Position numbers and translations under genes: made by a program. From positions 1 through 64,000 of the forward strand of contig DWYV01000061.1 of the NCBI GenBank assembly GCA_019118525.1: 64,000 nt of DNA. Direction: 5' to 3'. Below are positions 1 to 8,758 of this stretch, one piece after another (the first letter of the stretch is position 1; every line of letters starts with the position of its first letter). The notes under the pieces are model-generated. The model saw only the letters and a list, made by a program, of their open reading frames with translations, was not told where the DNA came from and searched no databases. Source of the DNA: Candidatus Bariatricus faecipullorum (GTDB taxonomy: Bacteria; Bacillota; Clostridia; Lachnospirales; Lachnospiraceae).

Positions 1-8
1 AAGAGACA

Positions 9-39
9 GGGTACGGGCTGGCCCGTACCCGTCCCCGAC
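9..39. repeat. Partial copy of a dispersed GGGTAC palindrome
   Basis: The arms 9-18 and 21-30 form a perfect 10-bp inverted repeat around a 2-nt loop and are followed by GTCCCCGAC. The same core appears at 21698-21731 and 50717-50750, so this is one of at least three copies. The left outer arm is degenerate here (AGAGACAG rather than TGGGGACG). Nothing else recognisable lies in 40-239 apart from the ribosome site of the first gene. Confidence 0.7.
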
Positions 40-239
40 TACATGATTCCCCTTTTTTTGATTTTCCTCTTGCCATTTCCGGACAGATGAGGTAAGATTA
101 AAATCACTCTAATTCAACTTTCAACTCTTTATATTTCAAAGATTTAGTGTCTGCGCGCGGGGGCGGTGCAGAGTACTTCGTGGTATTTTCGCCTTAAGAA
201 AATCCATTTACTGTATGTGAAAAATGAAGGAGGAAAAAT

Positions 240-1769
240 TTGATAAACAAAACAGAATATGCGGTATACCGTTTCCTGGACAAGAACGGCTACTGCCATA
301 TGGTCAGCGACTGTGTGCGGGGAGCCTCCCTGGCGCAGCTTGCGGCCGGAAAGGCCGTGCTGAAAAAGCAGCAGTTCTGGAACTGGGTGTCTGCGCTGTT
401 TTTGCAGGCGGAGCAGTTTTATAAGTGGGAAGAGGGAGAAAGCTACGGCTGGTTTATGCCTTATGCAGTTATCGTGGCAGAAAACGGGGAGCTTCTGCTT
501 CTGGACGTTCAGGAAGAGGGAAACGGGGAAATCCGCAGCATTATGGAAAAGAAGGCTGTCCGTTCCCTGTTTGTGCAGAAAGAGCGGGTTCTTACCCAGC
601 ATATGACGGCAGAGGATGATGCGTACGGCCTGGGAAAGACCCTGCAGTTCATGGCGGCAAAATTCCCGGTCAGTCCGGATTTTACACGGAAGGAAATCCG
701 GGTGCTGGAACGGATGATTGAAAAATGCACCGGGGGACAGGAACTGACAGCGGGACTTCTCAAAGAACTGAGAAAAGAAGTCCGTCGATGCCAGGAAAGA
801 CCTGCGCCGGGAAAACGAAGAAAGGCCGCGCTGGCAGCAGTTGCAGCCGCCGTTTCCCTGACAGCGGCAGTGACGGTTTTTGCGGCCTCCGGGACGGAAG
901 AAAAGGCTCCGGAAAAGAAGCCTCCTGCTTCTGTGGAACAGGGATTAGGCGCTGTGAAAACGACGGAACCGGAAGCAGGTTCTTCCGGGGAGAACCGGGA
1001 GATGGAGCTGGCGCTTCTTTACCTGTATGCCCTGGAAAAGGAAGAGCCCGGCCTGGATTACCTGGAAGAGGCGGCTGGGCTGGAGGGAGCCGAAGGAGAG
1101 CTGGCGGACTGCTATGGAAGCATCTACCGGTACCTTCAGCGGACACAGATAAGTTTTGACGAAGAGGAACTGACAGAATTTCTGGAAAAGGGCGAAGAGA
1201 CGCTGGAAGAAATTCCAGTGAAAGAGGAACTGGCCTATCTGTACCGGCTCCCCTTTTTAAGAGGCTGGGCGCTGCTGGATACGGAGACAGCAGGAGAGCA
1301 TATGGAAGCCCTGGGGGAAGAACTGACGGCAGAGGACCGGTGGGGACTGACAGAAGACCAGGAAAAAGAACTGCGGGAATATCTGGCAAAGGCCCGGGAA
1401 CTTCTGGGTAACCGGGAGGGGGCCGCCAGAGAGTATGAGGCGCTGAAAGAAGGGGAAGAGAATCCGGAAGAACTGGAACAGATTTATCTGAAGCTGATGG
1501 AGCTTTATGCCCAGGAGGACAGGGAGTCGCTGTGGGAGACCTGCCGGGAGGCAGTAAAAGAACTTCCGGAATCCGGGACGCTCTGGCTTTCTTACATCCG
1601 GCTCCAGTGTGAGGATGAAGCGGTGGAGCGGGAACGCTGCGTGGAAACGGTGAAGGAGGCTCTGGCAGCAGTACCGGACCTGAAGGAGGATCCGGATTTT
1701 CAGAAACTCTGTCAGACCAGCGGGATTACTGTGGAAGGAGAGACAGTATGGGCAGAGGGAAAAAACTGA
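240..1769 (+). CDS. Pseudokinase-like membrane protein with helical extracellular domain
   Basis: The 509-residue product starts at TTG 240, about 7 nt after AAGGAGG. Residues 1-190 are cytosolic in appearance and read like a degenerate protein kinase: a VSDCVRGASLAQL stretch resembles a kinase hinge/helix D, and PYAVIVAENGELLLLDV resembles the catalytic-loop/DFG region, but no HRD or DFG catalytic residues are visible. One membrane segment spans about 195-217. The rest is Glu-rich and helical, with TPR-like spacing. The order pseudokinase, one helix, helical outer domain is that of EssB/YukC of type VII secretion systems; this is an analogy from layout, not a demonstrated homology. The gene overlaps the next by 22 bp, and upstream partners could lie outside the window. 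Confidence 0.75.
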   Translation: MINKTEYAVYRFLDKNGYCHMVSDCVRGASLAQLAAGKAVLKKQQFWNWVSALFLQAEQFYKWEEGESYGWFMPYAVIVAENGELLLLDVQEEGNGEIRSIMEKKAVRSLFVQKERVLTQHMTAEDDAYGLGKTLQFMAAKFPVSPDFTRKEIRVLERMIEKCTGGQELTAGLLKELRKEVRRCQERPAPGKRRKAALAAVAAAVSLTAAVTVFAASGTEEKAPEKKPPASVEQGLGAVKTTEPEAGSSGENREMELALLYLYALEKEEPGLDYLEEAAGLEGAEGELADCYGSIYRYLQRTQISFDEEELTEFLEKGEETLEEIPVKEELAYLYRLPFLRGWALLDTETAGEHMEALGEELTAEDRWGLTEDQEKELREYLAKARELLGNREGAAREYEALKEGEENPEELEQIYLKLMELYAQEDRESLWETCREAVKELPESGTLWLSYIRLQCEDEAVERERCVETVKEALAAVPDLKEDPDFQKLCQTSGITVEGETVWAEGKN

Positions 1770-3595
1770 TTCTGACAGTCCTGATTCTGCTGATGGCGTC
1801 CCTGGCCCAGGAGGTGTATGCGGGGACAGCTCAGGAGCCTGAAGCAGAGGAGACAATTCTGGACGAAACGGATACGAAGAAGCCGGAAACCGGCGAAGAA
1901 GAGGAGGAGAAGCCTGCTCTTCCAGCTCTCCTGGGGTATGAGTTTCTGTCTCCGGAAGCAGACGGGGAGAACGGCTATTATACCCGGTTTCCGGGAGGAA
2001 GCCTGGTGCAAAGAGACATCTGCCTGATTACCTCCTGGAAACTGCAGAAGCCGGACGGGACAGAGGAGACCGGTGAGCTTGCCGCAGAGAATCTGCAGAA
2101 AACCTGGGAGCCGGAGGCCATGGACGGTACCTGGAAGCTGGAGCTTACGGTACGGATGCGGGAAGGACTGGAGGAAACATACCAGGGAACTTATACGGAA
2201 GAAGAGCTGGCGCCCTGGAACAGGGAATTTTCCTGGCAGGTGGACGGTACGCCGCCAAAGCTGGAGATTCTGACTCCGGAACGGACAGAAGGGTGGTTTG
2301 GAGAGCCGGTTCTGGTGACGGCCCGGGCGGAAGATAAGGGAAGCGGCATGGAAGCGTTTGCCGGAGGTGCGGGAAAGAAAACCTGGTCCAGTGGAAACGG
2401 AATGGAGCTCTCGTTTGTGGTATCGGAAGAATCATCCGGGAACCGTGCTGTGACGGTATGGGCAGAGGCCAGGGACCTGGCGGGAAACCGGACACGGAAA
2501 GAGTTTTCTCTCCTGACAGACTGGACGCCGCCCCGGATACGGGCAGATGGGCCAGAAGCCTTTTCCGTACTGGCAGAGGCGGCCGCCTTTTCCCTGCACC
2601 TGGAGGAGACGAATACGCTGGGGGAAGTAGAGACGGCGCTGTGGAAAAGGACGCCGGAAGGGCAGGAAGAAAACGTGCCTCTGCCGGACTGGCAGGCAGG
2701 TGAGACCGGACCGGTGCTGGCATTTTCCCTGGAAACGGACGGAATATACCGGATACAGGTAAGAGCGAAAGACAGGGCAGGAAACCAGGCCTTCTGGGAG
2801 CGGCAGGTTACCGTGGACTGCACGGCTCCCGTCCTTTCTTATCCGCAGAATCTGGCAGGGCAGTATCTCCGGGAGTTTCAGTGGGATTACCGGGAGGATA
2901 CGGTAGCAGAGGATATGACGGCCTGCGCCCTGCTGGTATACCTGGATGGAAGAATCTATCCTTCCGGACAGCGGGTACAGAGGGAAGGGGCACATCTGCT
3001 GGAGGTCCGGGCCCGGGACATGGCGGGAAACCAGACAGAACAGTCCGTTGCTTTTCAGATTGACCGTACCCCTCCGGTGATTCAGGTGCAGAATGCGCAG
3101 ACCGGGGAAATCCTGCGCGATGGGGACCGGCTTACGGGGCGTCCGCGAATCACGGTCCGTACGGGAGACGGAAAAGACCTTTTGTATCTTGTGCAGATAA
3201 ACGGGGAGGAGAAACTGCTCTCCCGCGGGCAGACCGTATGGACCGGCGAATTTTCAGAGGCCGGAGTCTATGAGATACTGGCCGAAGCAGCAGACCGGGC
3301 CGGAAACCGGCGTACCTGCCGTCTGGGATTTCAGCTGGGAGAAGCCGGGGAAGAGGAAGACGGGGAAGAGCAGGATTCCCGGACAGAGAACGACGGGCAG
3401 GCTTCGCAGAAAGGGACAGGGAGAAGTGTCAAAGAGACAGAAAGCCCCGCCCTGGCAGAAAGCCGTATCCGAAAGCAGGTTTTCTGGACCGCCAGGCGGA
3501 CGCTTACACTGCTTGCGGGACTTATCTGTGCAGGCGGGGCTGCTGCTGCCGTCTGTTTCGGCTGGAAACGGAACCGGCAGAAGGAAGACGGTTAA
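1748..3595 (+). CDS. Secreted Ig-like repeat protein with C-terminal membrane anchor
   Basis: The 615-residue product starts at ATG 1748 after GGAAGGAGAG, inside the end of the previous gene, so the two are translationally linked. It has a signal peptide (hydrophobic residues about 7-24). After an acidic linker come Ig-like units marked by repeated D-x-T-P-P/A-P openings near residues 165, 258, 355 and 437 and by D-x-A-G-N closings, as in bacterial Ig-like folds. A membrane helix at about 585-606 is followed by a basic tail. It probably displays a beta-sandwich stalk outside the cell. No enzymatic domain is visible and I cannot name a family. The 3' end overlaps the convergent acetyltransferase gene by 4 bp. 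Confidence 0.75.
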   Translation: MGRGKKLILTVLILLMASLAQEVYAGTAQEPEAEETILDETDTKKPETGEEEEEKPALPALLGYEFLSPEADGENGYYTRFPGGSLVQRDICLITSWKLQKPDGTEETGELAAENLQKTWEPEAMDGTWKLELTVRMREGLEETYQGTYTEEELAPWNREFSWQVDGTPPKLEILTPERTEGWFGEPVLVTARAEDKGSGMEAFAGGAGKKTWSSGNGMELSFVVSEESSGNRAVTVWAEARDLAGNRTRKEFSLLTDWTPPRIRADGPEAFSVLAEAAAFSLHLEETNTLGEVETALWKRTPEGQEENVPLPDWQAGETGPVLAFSLETDGIYRIQVRAKDRAGNQAFWERQVTVDCTAPVLSYPQNLAGQYLREFQWDYREDTVAEDMTACALLVYLDGRIYPSGQRVQREGAHLLEVRARDMAGNQTEQSVAFQIDRTPPVIQVQNAQTGEILRDGDRLTGRPRITVRTGDGKDLLYLVQINGEEKLLSRGQTVWTGEFSEAGVYEILAEAADRAGNRRTCRLGFQLGEAGEEEDGEEQDSRTENDGQASQKGTGRSVKETESPALAESRIRKQVFWTARRTLTLLAGLICAGGAAAAVCFGWKRNRQKEDG

Positions 3596-4101
3596 AGCAT
3601 CATTCCCATCACATAAAGGTCGTAGTATTTCCCATCCAGAAGGGTAGAATTCAGCCGGCAGCCTTCTACCTGGAAGCCGAATTTCAGATAGAGGGAGACT
3701 GCGTTTACGTTGTCTGTACGGGTATCCAGGCTGAGGCGGGTTGTCACACCGTTGCCCCGGGCCCATTCTATCAGACGGCGAATCAGTTCGGAGCCGATTC
3801 CCTGGCTCTGGTACTTCTTTGCCACGACGATGCCCAGTTCGCCGTCATGGCGGCCTTTGATTTTATGGGTGGAACTGATGGTGGCGATACCGGCTATTTC
3901 CTCTCCGGCCATGGCAAGGAGCATGATATTGTTTGGATTGCCCTCCAGGCTGAGAATCGACTCTTTCTGAGCCGGAACGTCCAGGGGGTATTCATCTTTT
4001 TCAAAGCTGAGATAGCTGGTTTCTCCACCGACATAGTTATAGAACGACACAATTTTTTCTGCGTCTTCCACGCAGGGGGTACGATAAGTAATTTCAGACA
4101 T
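3592..4101 (-). CDS. GNAT family N-acetyltransferase
   Basis: The 169-residue protein has the GNAT fold pattern: an N-terminal TYRTPCVEDAEKI strand-helix, a central GELGIVVAKKYQSQGIGSEL stretch carrying the acetyl-CoA pyrophosphate motif (Q-x-x-G-I-G), and the C-terminal A-V-S-L-Y-x-K-F-G-F motif. It resembles RimJ/PhnO-type acetyltransferases, but the acceptor (amine, antibiotic or protein N terminus) cannot be told from sequence. The start is supported by an AGGAGG site 7 nt upstream. It is transcribed toward the Ig-like protein gene and overlaps its last codons. Confidence 0.9.
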   Translation of the reverse strand: MSEITYRTPCVEDAEKIVSFYNYVGGETSYLSFEKDEYPLDVPAQKESILSLEGNPNNIMLLAMAGEEIAGIATISSTHKIKGRHDGELGIVVAKKYQSQGIGSELIRRLIEWARGNGVTTRLSLDTRTDNVNAVSLYLKFGFQVEGCRLNSTLLDGKYYDLYVMGMML

Positions 4102-4205
4102 GACAATTCCTCCTTAAAAAATCACAGTGCCGCAGTCCGGTGCGGTACTGTAATCAGTTTAATATGAAAGGTGGGGAGATACAATCTTTTCTCCTGAAAA
4201 GGGAG

Positions 4206-4240
4206 GATGCCGGGTAACCGCTTCTGCGGTTCCCGGCATT
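4206..4240 (-). terminator. Hairpin downstream of the PPi-phosphofructokinase gene
   Basis: The arms ATGCCGGG-(T)-AACCGC and GCGGTT-CCCGGCAT close on a TTCT loop. On the minus strand a pyrimidine-rich stretch follows, so it probably ends the pfp transcript before the acetyltransferase gene. The rest of the 308-bp gap (4102-4409) is AT-rich, must hold the acetyltransferase promoter on the minus strand, and shows no gene. Confidence 0.55.
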
Positions 4241-4409
4241 TATTATGAAAAAGTTTATTCTATAGCAACTAAGTGCTGCGCCGTCTTTGTATATCAAAGT
4301 CTGTGTTTTCCCTTGATGATTTTAGTATATCCTTCACCTGTGAAGAAATCATGTTTAACAAATGAAAGATTTTTTAAAGATAAATGAACAAACTATGAAC
4401 ATCCTCCGG

Positions 4410-5630
4410 TTAGTGACGGAAGGCAAAATCCGGCAGTCCGTCTTTCATGGGTACGTCTACTTCTCCCTGAATCAGAGGGCGTGCGTAAGTGAGAAATTCG
4501 GGACTTACGTCGGAACCGTCGCAGGTAATCCATTCGGCAGGAACTGCTTTTTCTTTATTGCAGATTCCGGTTACGTCCGCCGTGCCGTATTCCAGTGTGT
4601 AGGGAACGTCGGAGGTCCGGCGGAAGGTAGTCATTTTTCCGGTCTCTCCGGCCAGGGCAGCCCAGACGGCCTGGCTTCCGGCATTGACTGCTTCTCTCAG
4701 ATCCGTGGCGGAGAGGCAGGAGGAAGAACAGCGCTGGCAGACATTCAGTTCTACGGAGCGCACCTTGATTCCCAGTTTTTCTTTTACCAGATTTTCCAGA
4801 TACTTTCCGGAGCCGGTGAGCATTTTGTGGCCGAAGCTGTCTACGCCCACATCGCTGGCAAGTTCACAGATAAAGGTTCCGTTTCCGTCGTTGATTCCTT
4901 CGGAAATGCACACAACCAGGTTGCGGGTGGTTTCCAGTTTCCGGCGCAGGCTGTCCAGGAATTTTTCTGTGTCAAAGGCTGTTTCCGGCAGGTAGATAAG
5001 CACCGGATTGTCTCCTTCAAATTTGCGGGCCAGCGCGGAAGCGGCCGTGAGCCATCCGGCGTGGCGCCCCATGATTTCAACGATGGTGACAGAAGGTTTG
5101 TTGTCATATACAGAAGCGTCGATGGCAATCTCCCGTACGGTGGACGCCACATATTTGGCGGCGCTTCCAAAGCCTGGGGTATGGTCGGTCTCCACCAGGT
5201 CGTTGTCAATGGTTTTGGGCACGCCGATGATACGGATATCGCTGCCGTGGTCCGCCGCATAGCGGGAAAGCTTGCTTACCGTATCCATGGAATCGTTTCC
5301 GCCGATGTAGAAGAAATAGCCAATCTGGTTTTCTTCAAATTTCTGAAACAGTTCCGGGTAAACCGGGTCTGTCAGATCTTCCGGCAGTTTATAACGGCAG
5401 GAGCCCAGATAGGAACCCGGTGTGGTGCGGATTTTTTCCAGTTCTCCGTTTTCCGCCAGGGGAGCCATGTCCATCTGGCGTCCGTTTAAGAATCCTTCGA
5501 TACCGTTTATCATTCCGATTACGTTTCCCGTCTCCGGGCTTTCCAGACCTGCCCGGACCACACCGTAGAGACTGCCGTTGATTACGGCAGTGGGTCCGCC
5601 GGACTGGCCGACTAATACATTTCGTTTCAT
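4410..5630 (-). CDS. pfp: Diphosphate-fructose-6-phosphate 1-phosphotransferase
   Basis: The 406-residue protein phosphorylates fructose 6-phosphate in glycolysis. GQSGGPT (8-14) is the phosphate-binding start of the PFK family. The substrate loop reads PKTIDND (138-144), with the Lys typical of PPi-dependent enzymes in place of Gly. The nucleotide motif reads GGNDS (110-114) instead of GGDGS: the Gly-to-Asp change that blocks ATP is present, plus an Asp-to-Asn change. PPi is therefore the likely donor, making the step reversible and ATP-saving. I chose ATG 5630 because AGGAGG lies 7 nt upstream; an ATG two codons earlier is too close to it. A divergent glycosyltransferase gene follows across a shared promoter region. 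Confidence 0.9.
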   Translation of the reverse strand: MKRNVLVGQSGGPTAVINGSLYGVVRAGLESPETGNVIGMINGIEGFLNGRQMDMAPLAENGELEKIRTTPGSYLGSCRYKLPEDLTDPVYPELFQKFEENQIGYFFYIGGNDSMDTVSKLSRYAADHGSDIRIIGVPKTIDNDLVETDHTPGFGSAAKYVASTVREIAIDASVYDNKPSVTIVEIMGRHAGWLTAASALARKFEGDNPVLIYLPETAFDTEKFLDSLRRKLETTRNLVVCISEGINDGNGTFICELASDVGVDSFGHKMLTGSGKYLENLVKEKLGIKVRSVELNVCQRCSSSCLSATDLREAVNAGSQAVWAALAGETGKMTTFRRTSDVPYTLEYGTADVTGICNKEKAVPAEWITCDGSDVSPEFLTYARPLIQGEVDVPMKDGLPDFAFRH

Positions 5631-5762
5631 ATACATTCCTCCTGTAACATGGCTGGTTCCGGCGGTTTCTGAACCGCCCGGGACCGGCACTGCATTCACT
5701 ATAACTATAACGGAAACCGGGACATCCCACAAGCAGAAAACACACAGAAAGCGAATTATTTC

Positions 5763-5791
5763 TTGGAAAACAGTAAAAAACAGGCTATAAT
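5763..5791 (+). promoter_or_regulatory. Promoter of the GT2 glycosyltransferase gene
   Basis: TTGGAA (5763-5768), a 17-bp spacer and TATAAT (5786-5791) lie 30 bp before the start codon. On the opposite strand in the same gap, TTGTGG, 17 bp and TATAGT can serve the pfp gene. Confidence 0.6.
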
Positions 5792-5823
5792 GACAGTGAA
5801 AAAAGCGAAAGGAACAAGTGACG

Positions 5824-6840
5824 ATGAAGTACATTTCATTTGCAATTCCCTGCTATAATTCGGAAGCTTATATGGCGAATGCCATTGAGTCCGTCCTGAA
5901 AGGCGGAGAAGATGTGGAGATTATTGTTGTAAACGACGGCTCCCGGGACAAAACCTCCGAAATCGGACACCAGTATGCCGAGAAGTACCCGGATATTATC
6001 AAGGTGGTGGACAAGGAGAACGGAGGACACGGTGATGCGGTGAACAGCGGTCTTGCCAGTGCCACGGGCAAATATTTCAAGGTGGTGGACAGCGACGACT
6101 GGGTGGATGAGGATTCCCTTCACAGAATTCTGGATACGCTGCGCCGGTTTGAGCAGGAAAATGAGCAGGTGGACATGTTTGTCGCCAACTATGTATATGA
6201 AAAAGAGGGCGCGGCTCACAAAAAAGTTATCCGCTACACGAATGTGCTCCCCACGGAGCAGGTTTTCGGCTGGAATGACGTGGGGCATTTCCGGATGGAC
6301 CAGTATATCCTGATGCATTCTGTCATTTACCGGACCGATTTCCTGAAGCTCTGCCAGCTGAAACTGCCCAAACACACCTTCTATGTGGATAATATCTATG
6401 TATACTATCCTCTGCCTTATGTGCGGAAGATGTATTATATGGACCTGGATTTTTACCGGTACTATATCGGGCGGGAGGACCAGTCCGTAAACGAGAAAGT
6501 CATGATAAGCCGGGTAGACCAGCAGATATTTGTGACCAAGAGTATGATAGACATGTATGATATGCGGAAGATTCCGAACAAAAAGCTGCGGTCCTATATG
6601 ACCAATTATCTGGCGATTATGATGACGGTGTCTTCCATCCTTCTGATTCGGTCAAAGACGGAGGAAAACCTGGAAAAGAAGCAGGAACTCTGGAAGTATC
6701 TGAAGATGAACAATTATAAGACATACTGGAAAATCCGTTACGGCATTCTCGGGCAGACCATGAACCTGCCGGGAAAACCGGGAAGAAAGATATCTTCCCT
6801 GGCTTATACGGTGGCCAGACGGCTGATTGGATTCCAGTAG
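5824..6840 (+). CDS. Family 2 glycosyltransferase
   Basis: The roughly 338-residue GT-A protein has an N-terminal strand with FAIPCYNSE, the nucleotide-sugar Asp in VVNDGSRD, and the metal-binding motif VVDSDDW near residue 92. The C-terminal part has hydrophobic patches but no clear membrane helix, so it is probably cytosolic or membrane-associated. It likely adds a sugar to a surface polysaccharide or lipid; donor and acceptor are unknown. An in-frame GTG lies at 5818; I preferred ATG 5824 because AAAGGA sits about 10 nt upstream. It is alone in its transcription unit, not in a capsule cluster. Confidence 0.88.
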   Translation: MKYISFAIPCYNSEAYMANAIESVLKGGEDVEIIVVNDGSRDKTSEIGHQYAEKYPDIIKVVDKENGGHGDAVNSGLASATGKYFKVVDSDDWVDEDSLHRILDTLRRFEQENEQVDMFVANYVYEKEGAAHKKVIRYTNVLPTEQVFGWNDVGHFRMDQYILMHSVIYRTDFLKLCQLKLPKHTFYVDNIYVYYPLPYVRKMYYMDLDFYRYYIGREDQSVNEKVMISRVDQQIFVTKSMIDMYDMRKIPNKKLRSYMTNYLAIMMTVSSILLIRSKTEENLEKKQELWKYLKMNNYKTYWKIRYGILGQTMNLPGKPGRKISSLAYTVARRLIGFQ

Positions 6841-6878
6841 TTATAGATATAACCTATAAACAGCATAGAGAACATCGA

Positions 6879-6929
6879 TTGGAATTAAAATCCGCTGTGT
6901 ATTATAATAAGTAGCGTCAACACAGCGGA
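6879..6929 (+). promoter_or_regulatory. Promoter with a 10-bp palindromic operator around the -10 box
   Basis: TTGGAA (6879-6884), an 18-bp spacer and TATAAT (6903-6908) form a good promoter. A perfect inverted repeat, TCCGCTGTGT (6891-6900) and ACACAGCGGA (6920-6929), brackets the -10 box and the expected start point. That placement suits a repressor operator. The right arm also runs into the GGAGG ribosome site of the PHP gene. Confidence 0.6.
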
Positions 6930-6932
6930 GGT

Positions 6933-7577
6933 ATGAAGGTGTTTATTGATTTACACATGCATGAAAAAAATTTTTCAAAGGACAGTTTCCTGTCACTGGA
7001 GGAGATCGTCACTCTGGCCAAAAAGAGAGGGCTGGATGCAGTCTGCATTACGGACCACGACAGTATGGGACTTAAGGATGCAGCGGCGGAATACTCTGCA
7101 AAGACAGGGTTTCCTGTCTTTACGGGCATTGAGTATTATTCCCTGCAGGGGGATATTCTGGCCTTTGGAATTGACAGCTATCCACGGGAGAGGGTAGACG
7201 CCCAGACCTTCATTGATGATGTTCACAGCCAGGGCGGCGTGGTAATCAGCGCCCATCCTTTCCGGCATAACAGAAGGGGGCTGGAACAGAATCTGGATAT
7301 TCTGAGAGATGTAGATGCAATAGAGATTCTGAACGGAAGCACACTGCCTGACGCCACGATGATGGCCGTCCGGTATGCAAAGAAATACGGTTTTGCCATT
7401 ACGGGTGGCAGCGACTGCCATTATCCGGACAAGGTCGGGATCTGTGCGACCTGGTTTCCTGACGGGATAAAGACGACAAAGGACCTTGTACGGGCTGTCC
7501 GGAACAGGGAGTGCCGTCCGGCCTTTCATCAGGATTTTTCATACTTCCTCTGGGATATTGACCATTTACTTTTGTAG
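6933..7577 (+). CDS. PHP-domain phosphoesterase
   Basis: The 214-residue protein carries the metal-binding motifs of the PHP family: DLHMH at the N terminus, ITDHD near residue 40, SAHPFRH near 108 and GSDCH near 160. Such stand-alone proteins hydrolyse phosphomonoesters or phosphodiesters with three divalent metals. It is the first gene of an operon with an ABC importer (17 bp to the next gene), so it may dephosphorylate the imported compound; this is inference. The start is uncertain: GGAGG lies only 1 nt before ATG 6933 but 7 nt before GTG 6939, which would remove two residues. Confidence 0.88.
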   Translation: MKVFIDLHMHEKNFSKDSFLSLEEIVTLAKKRGLDAVCITDHDSMGLKDAAAEYSAKTGFPVFTGIEYYSLQGDILAFGIDSYPRERVDAQTFIDDVHSQGGVVISAHPFRHNRRGLEQNLDILRDVDAIEILNGSTLPDATMMAVRYAKKYGFAITGGSDCHYPDKVGICATWFPDGIKTTKDLVRAVRNRECRPAFHQDFSYFLWDIDHLLL

Positions 7578-7594
7578 ACAAGGGAGGAACAGTT

Positions 7595-8677
7595 ATGAAA
7601 AGAAGATTTCTGGCGGTTCTGCTTGCGGCCACGATGGCATTTGCCCTGACAGCCTGCGGCGGAACGGAAGAAGAAAGCGGAAGCACGGATGAGGCGCAGA
7701 CAGAAGAAAGTACAGACGCGGAATTAGAGGATACTCTGGTTGTGTATTCTACTCATCCGGAAGACATGCTGGAAGCGATTGCAGAAGATTTTACAGAAGA
7801 GACCGGTGTGGAGGTAGAATTTATTAACCTCAAGGGAGAGCTTGCAGACCGTGTAAGAAGTGAGAAGGACAATCCCCAGGCCGACGTTATGTTTGGCGGT
7901 GATACAGCTACCTATATGCTCCTTCAGGGAGAGGACTGCTTTGAGGCAACCGAACCTTCCTGGGCGGGCGAAGTGGACGATGCTTACAAAGATGCCGACG
8001 GATACTGGTACGGAACCTACAGAACACCCATGGTTCTCTTTTATAACAGCGATATTATGACGGCAGAGGAAGCCCCGAAGGACTGGTCAGACCTGGCGGA
8101 CAGCGCCTATGCAGACCAGATTGTAACCCGGGATTCTCTTTCTTCATCCATGCGTTCCACTATCTGCGCTCTGGTTGCCCATTACAGTGCCACCGAGAGT
8201 GAAGACGCGGCATGGAATTATGTGGAAGGCCTGAGTGCAAATACCAGGAACTTCTATAACAGTGGAAGCATGATGTTCCAGGCAGTGGGAAGAGGCGAAG
8301 CCGCCGTTTCCATGGCTGTTATCAACGACGTACTGACCAACAGAGACGACAACGATATGCCTCTGGAGATGGTGATTCCGGAAAGCGGCGCCGTAGTCAT
8401 TACCGACTGCATCGCAGCCATCAAGGATGCGCCCCATCCCAATGCGGCAGCAGCCTTTATTGAATTTGTAGGCAGCGAGACCGGACAGCTGATGACCGCA
8501 AACGATTTCAACCGTATGCCGGTTCTGGATTCTGTTCTTGCAGACTGCCCGGAATGGATGCAGACCGAATTTTCTGCTCTGGATGTAGACTGGAATGTTA
8601 TCAGTGAAAATCAGTCTGACTGGCTGGAAAGATGGGAAACGGACTACGTGGACGCAGACAGAACCATCTCTGAATAA
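7595..8677 (+). CDS. ABC importer substrate-binding lipoprotein (AfuA/FbpA type)
   Basis: The 360-residue protein has a lipoprotein signal with lipobox LTAC (Cys 21) and a two-lobed binding fold starting DTLVVYST, typical of the iron(III)/sugar-phosphate/aminoethylphosphonate binding-protein group (COG1840). The twin tyrosines that bind ferric iron near the C terminus of FbpA are not evident, so iron is less likely than an organic anion such as a phosphorylated compound. It sits between a PHP phosphoesterase and its ATPase and fused permease. The ribosome site GGGAGG is 7 nt from ATG. Confidence 0.85.
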   Translation: MKRRFLAVLLAATMAFALTACGGTEEESGSTDEAQTEESTDAELEDTLVVYSTHPEDMLEAIAEDFTEETGVEVEFINLKGELADRVRSEKDNPQADVMFGGDTATYMLLQGEDCFEATEPSWAGEVDDAYKDADGYWYGTYRTPMVLFYNSDIMTAEEAPKDWSDLADSAYADQIVTRDSLSSSMRSTICALVAHYSATESEDAAWNYVEGLSANTRNFYNSGSMMFQAVGRGEAAVSMAVINDVLTNRDDNDMPLEMVIPESGAVVITDCIAAIKDAPHPNAAAAFIEFVGSETGQLMTANDFNRMPVLDSVLADCPEWMQTEFSALDVDWNVISENQSDWLERWETDYVDADRTISE

Positions 8678-8702
8678 GACAAAATACAGAATGGATAATA
8701 CA

Positions 8703-8732
8703 GAAGTAGTGGAGGGTATCCTCCACTACTTC
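8703..8732 (+). promoter_or_regulatory. Intercistronic 13-bp hairpin
   Basis: A perfect inverted repeat with 13-bp arms (8703-8715 and 8720-8732) closes on GTAT between the binding-protein and ATPase genes. No T-run follows, so it is not a standard terminator. Such stem-loops often protect the upstream message from 3' exonucleases, which would keep binding protein in excess over the membrane parts. Confidence 0.7.
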
Positions 8733-8758
8733 GTGCATAAGGAAGACGATAGAATAGT

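Noticed and set aside
4362..5489. Open frame of 375 codons on the plus strand
   Set aside because: Antisense to the PPi-phosphofructokinase gene, which has a clear ribosome site and motifs.
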